Assembly (NCBI GenBank): GCA_964511025.1
Contig: CAZEDK010000021.1
Span: 1 to 31,856, forward strand
Source of the DNA: CAZEDK01 sp964511025
Lineage (GTDB): Bacteria; Patescibacteriota; Gracilibacteria; UBA1369; GWF2-33-10
Direction of reading: 5' to 3'
Length of the DNA: 31,856 nucleotides
Position 1 is the first letter of the stretch. The number at the start of each line of letters is the position of its first letter. Positions 31,491 through 31,856 of the stretch are shown here, piece after piece. The position numbers and the translations under genes were made by a program. The notes beneath the pieces were generated by a model that saw nothing but the letters and a program-made list of their open reading frames with translations, was not told where the DNA came from and did no database searches.

Positions 31491-31856
31491 CTATATAAGT
31501 AAAGTGGTACTAAAGTGGTACCCTTTAGTTATTGTTCCGTTGTATTCAGATTTACCTAATACTTGAGTGTTATATTTATAAAGCATTGTTGCAAAAGTAT
31601 ATTTCAATGAATCTTGATCAACTTTTTCTGTTGCAGTTTCTTTTGAATCTATAATTTTATTATTTATCGCCCAATTAACTGAAGAACTAGCCCAACTTGG
31701 TATTATTGAATCTTTTGAATCTTTTAAAATTTCAAAAGTTTCATCAGTTTTTTTAAAAAGATTGTTTAAATCATCAATAATATTTGATGCCACCAAATCC
31801 CCACCTTTCAAGCTCTTTCCAACGGTTGCAATATTAATGTTGGAATTTTTCACATT
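31491..31856 (-). CDS. S-layer-homology-like protein, C-terminal part (5'-partial)
   Basis: The frame is open to the window edge, so the gene probably starts outside; GTG at 31853 is the only start-like codon seen here. The visible 121 residues include SIIPSWASSSVNWAINNKII and YTFATMLYKY, the pattern of an SLH domain (W-A-x-x-x-V-x-W-A, later a M-L-Y-R-Y-like end). SLH domains anchor proteins to secondary cell wall polymers or occur in surface proteins. The last codons contain a direct repeat (AAAGTGGTAC twice, 31501-31521). Upstream domains cannot be judged. The 159 nt between this gene and the EEP gene hold no further gene that I can see. Confidence 0.6.
   Translation of the reverse strand, partial: NVKNSNINIATVGKSLKGGDLVASNIIDDLNNLFKKTDETFEILKDSKDSIIPSWASSSVNWAINNKIIDSKETATEKVDQDSLKYTFATMLYKYNTQVLGKSEYNGTITKGYHFSTTLLI

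Noticed and set aside
1..31856. Alternative genetic code (UGA as glycine, as in Gracilibacteria/Absconditabacteria)
   Set aside because: RF2 with its UGA-dependent frameshift is present, and several genes end naturally in TGA (410, 20633, 22855) at family-typical lengths.

Overview
The window is compact, AT-rich bacterial DNA with about 26 protein genes, almost no intergenic space and five convergent gene pairs that overlap at their 3' ends. No rRNA, tRNA, CRISPR array or insertion sequence was seen. UGA is a normal stop: several genes end in TGA, and prfB carries the classic in-frame UGA autoregulation site. This excludes the UGA-recoding Gracilibacteria/Absconditabacteria code. The Asp-rich surface protein whose C-terminal domain resembles ones common in candidate-phyla bacteria, the archaeal-type NMN adenylyltransferase and the compact layout suggest a Patescibacteria/CPR genome, perhaps Peregrinibacteria-like. 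That placement is inference, not proof. None of the roughly 25 starts inspected has a convincing Shine-Dalgarno sequence, whereas good sigma70-type promoters (TTGNNN-17-TANNNT) are easy to find.

Layout. 1-3369: a partial unknown gene, an AAA_14/DUF4143 ATPase and a polysaccharide-type flippase. 3461-5875: prfB (RF2, full length only through a +1 frameshift), ybeY, and an RluA-family pseudouridine synthase in convergent overlap. 6007-6225: a 50-residue membrane peptide gene with its own promoter and terminator. 6215-15601: two giant genes diverging from a palindromic promoter. One is a 1483-aa soluble-adenylyl-cyclase-like protein with a degenerate ATPase module, the other a secreted 1617-aa Asp-rich surface protein. 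15590-18755: phosphohexomutase and uppP diverging from a 16-bp palindrome, then nadM and a YraN-family gene. 18811-22771: dnaB, a heptad-repeat coiled coil, lysS fused to a DUF2000-like domain, and a 49-aa basic protein. 22855-26626: an inositol-monophosphatase-family gene carrying a GC-rich 38-bp x3 insertion, an unknown gene coupled to it, and a long (eukaryote-like) GMP synthase. 26721-30277: an accessory block with a self-inhibited Fic protein under a repeated operator, a RelB/RelE pair, a lone cobalamin adenosyltransferase, a DUF3467-like protein, an XRE antitoxin and the frameshifted remains of its HigB-like toxin. 30357-31856: a membrane-anchored EEP phosphatase/nuclease and the end of an S-layer-homology-like protein.

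Functionally the window mixes information processing (RF2, YbeY, RluA-like, DnaB, LysRS), cell-envelope genes (flippase, phosphohexomutase, UppP, surface proteins), nucleotide/cofactor metabolism (GuaA, NadM, IMPase, adenosyltransferase) and a toxin-antitoxin/Fic cluster. The most unusual items are the LysRS-DUF2000 fusion, the degenerate cyclase/STAND protein, the triple palindromic repeat inside a metabolic gene, the broken HigB toxin upstream of an intact antitoxin, the operator array before fic, and two symmetric divergent promoters.
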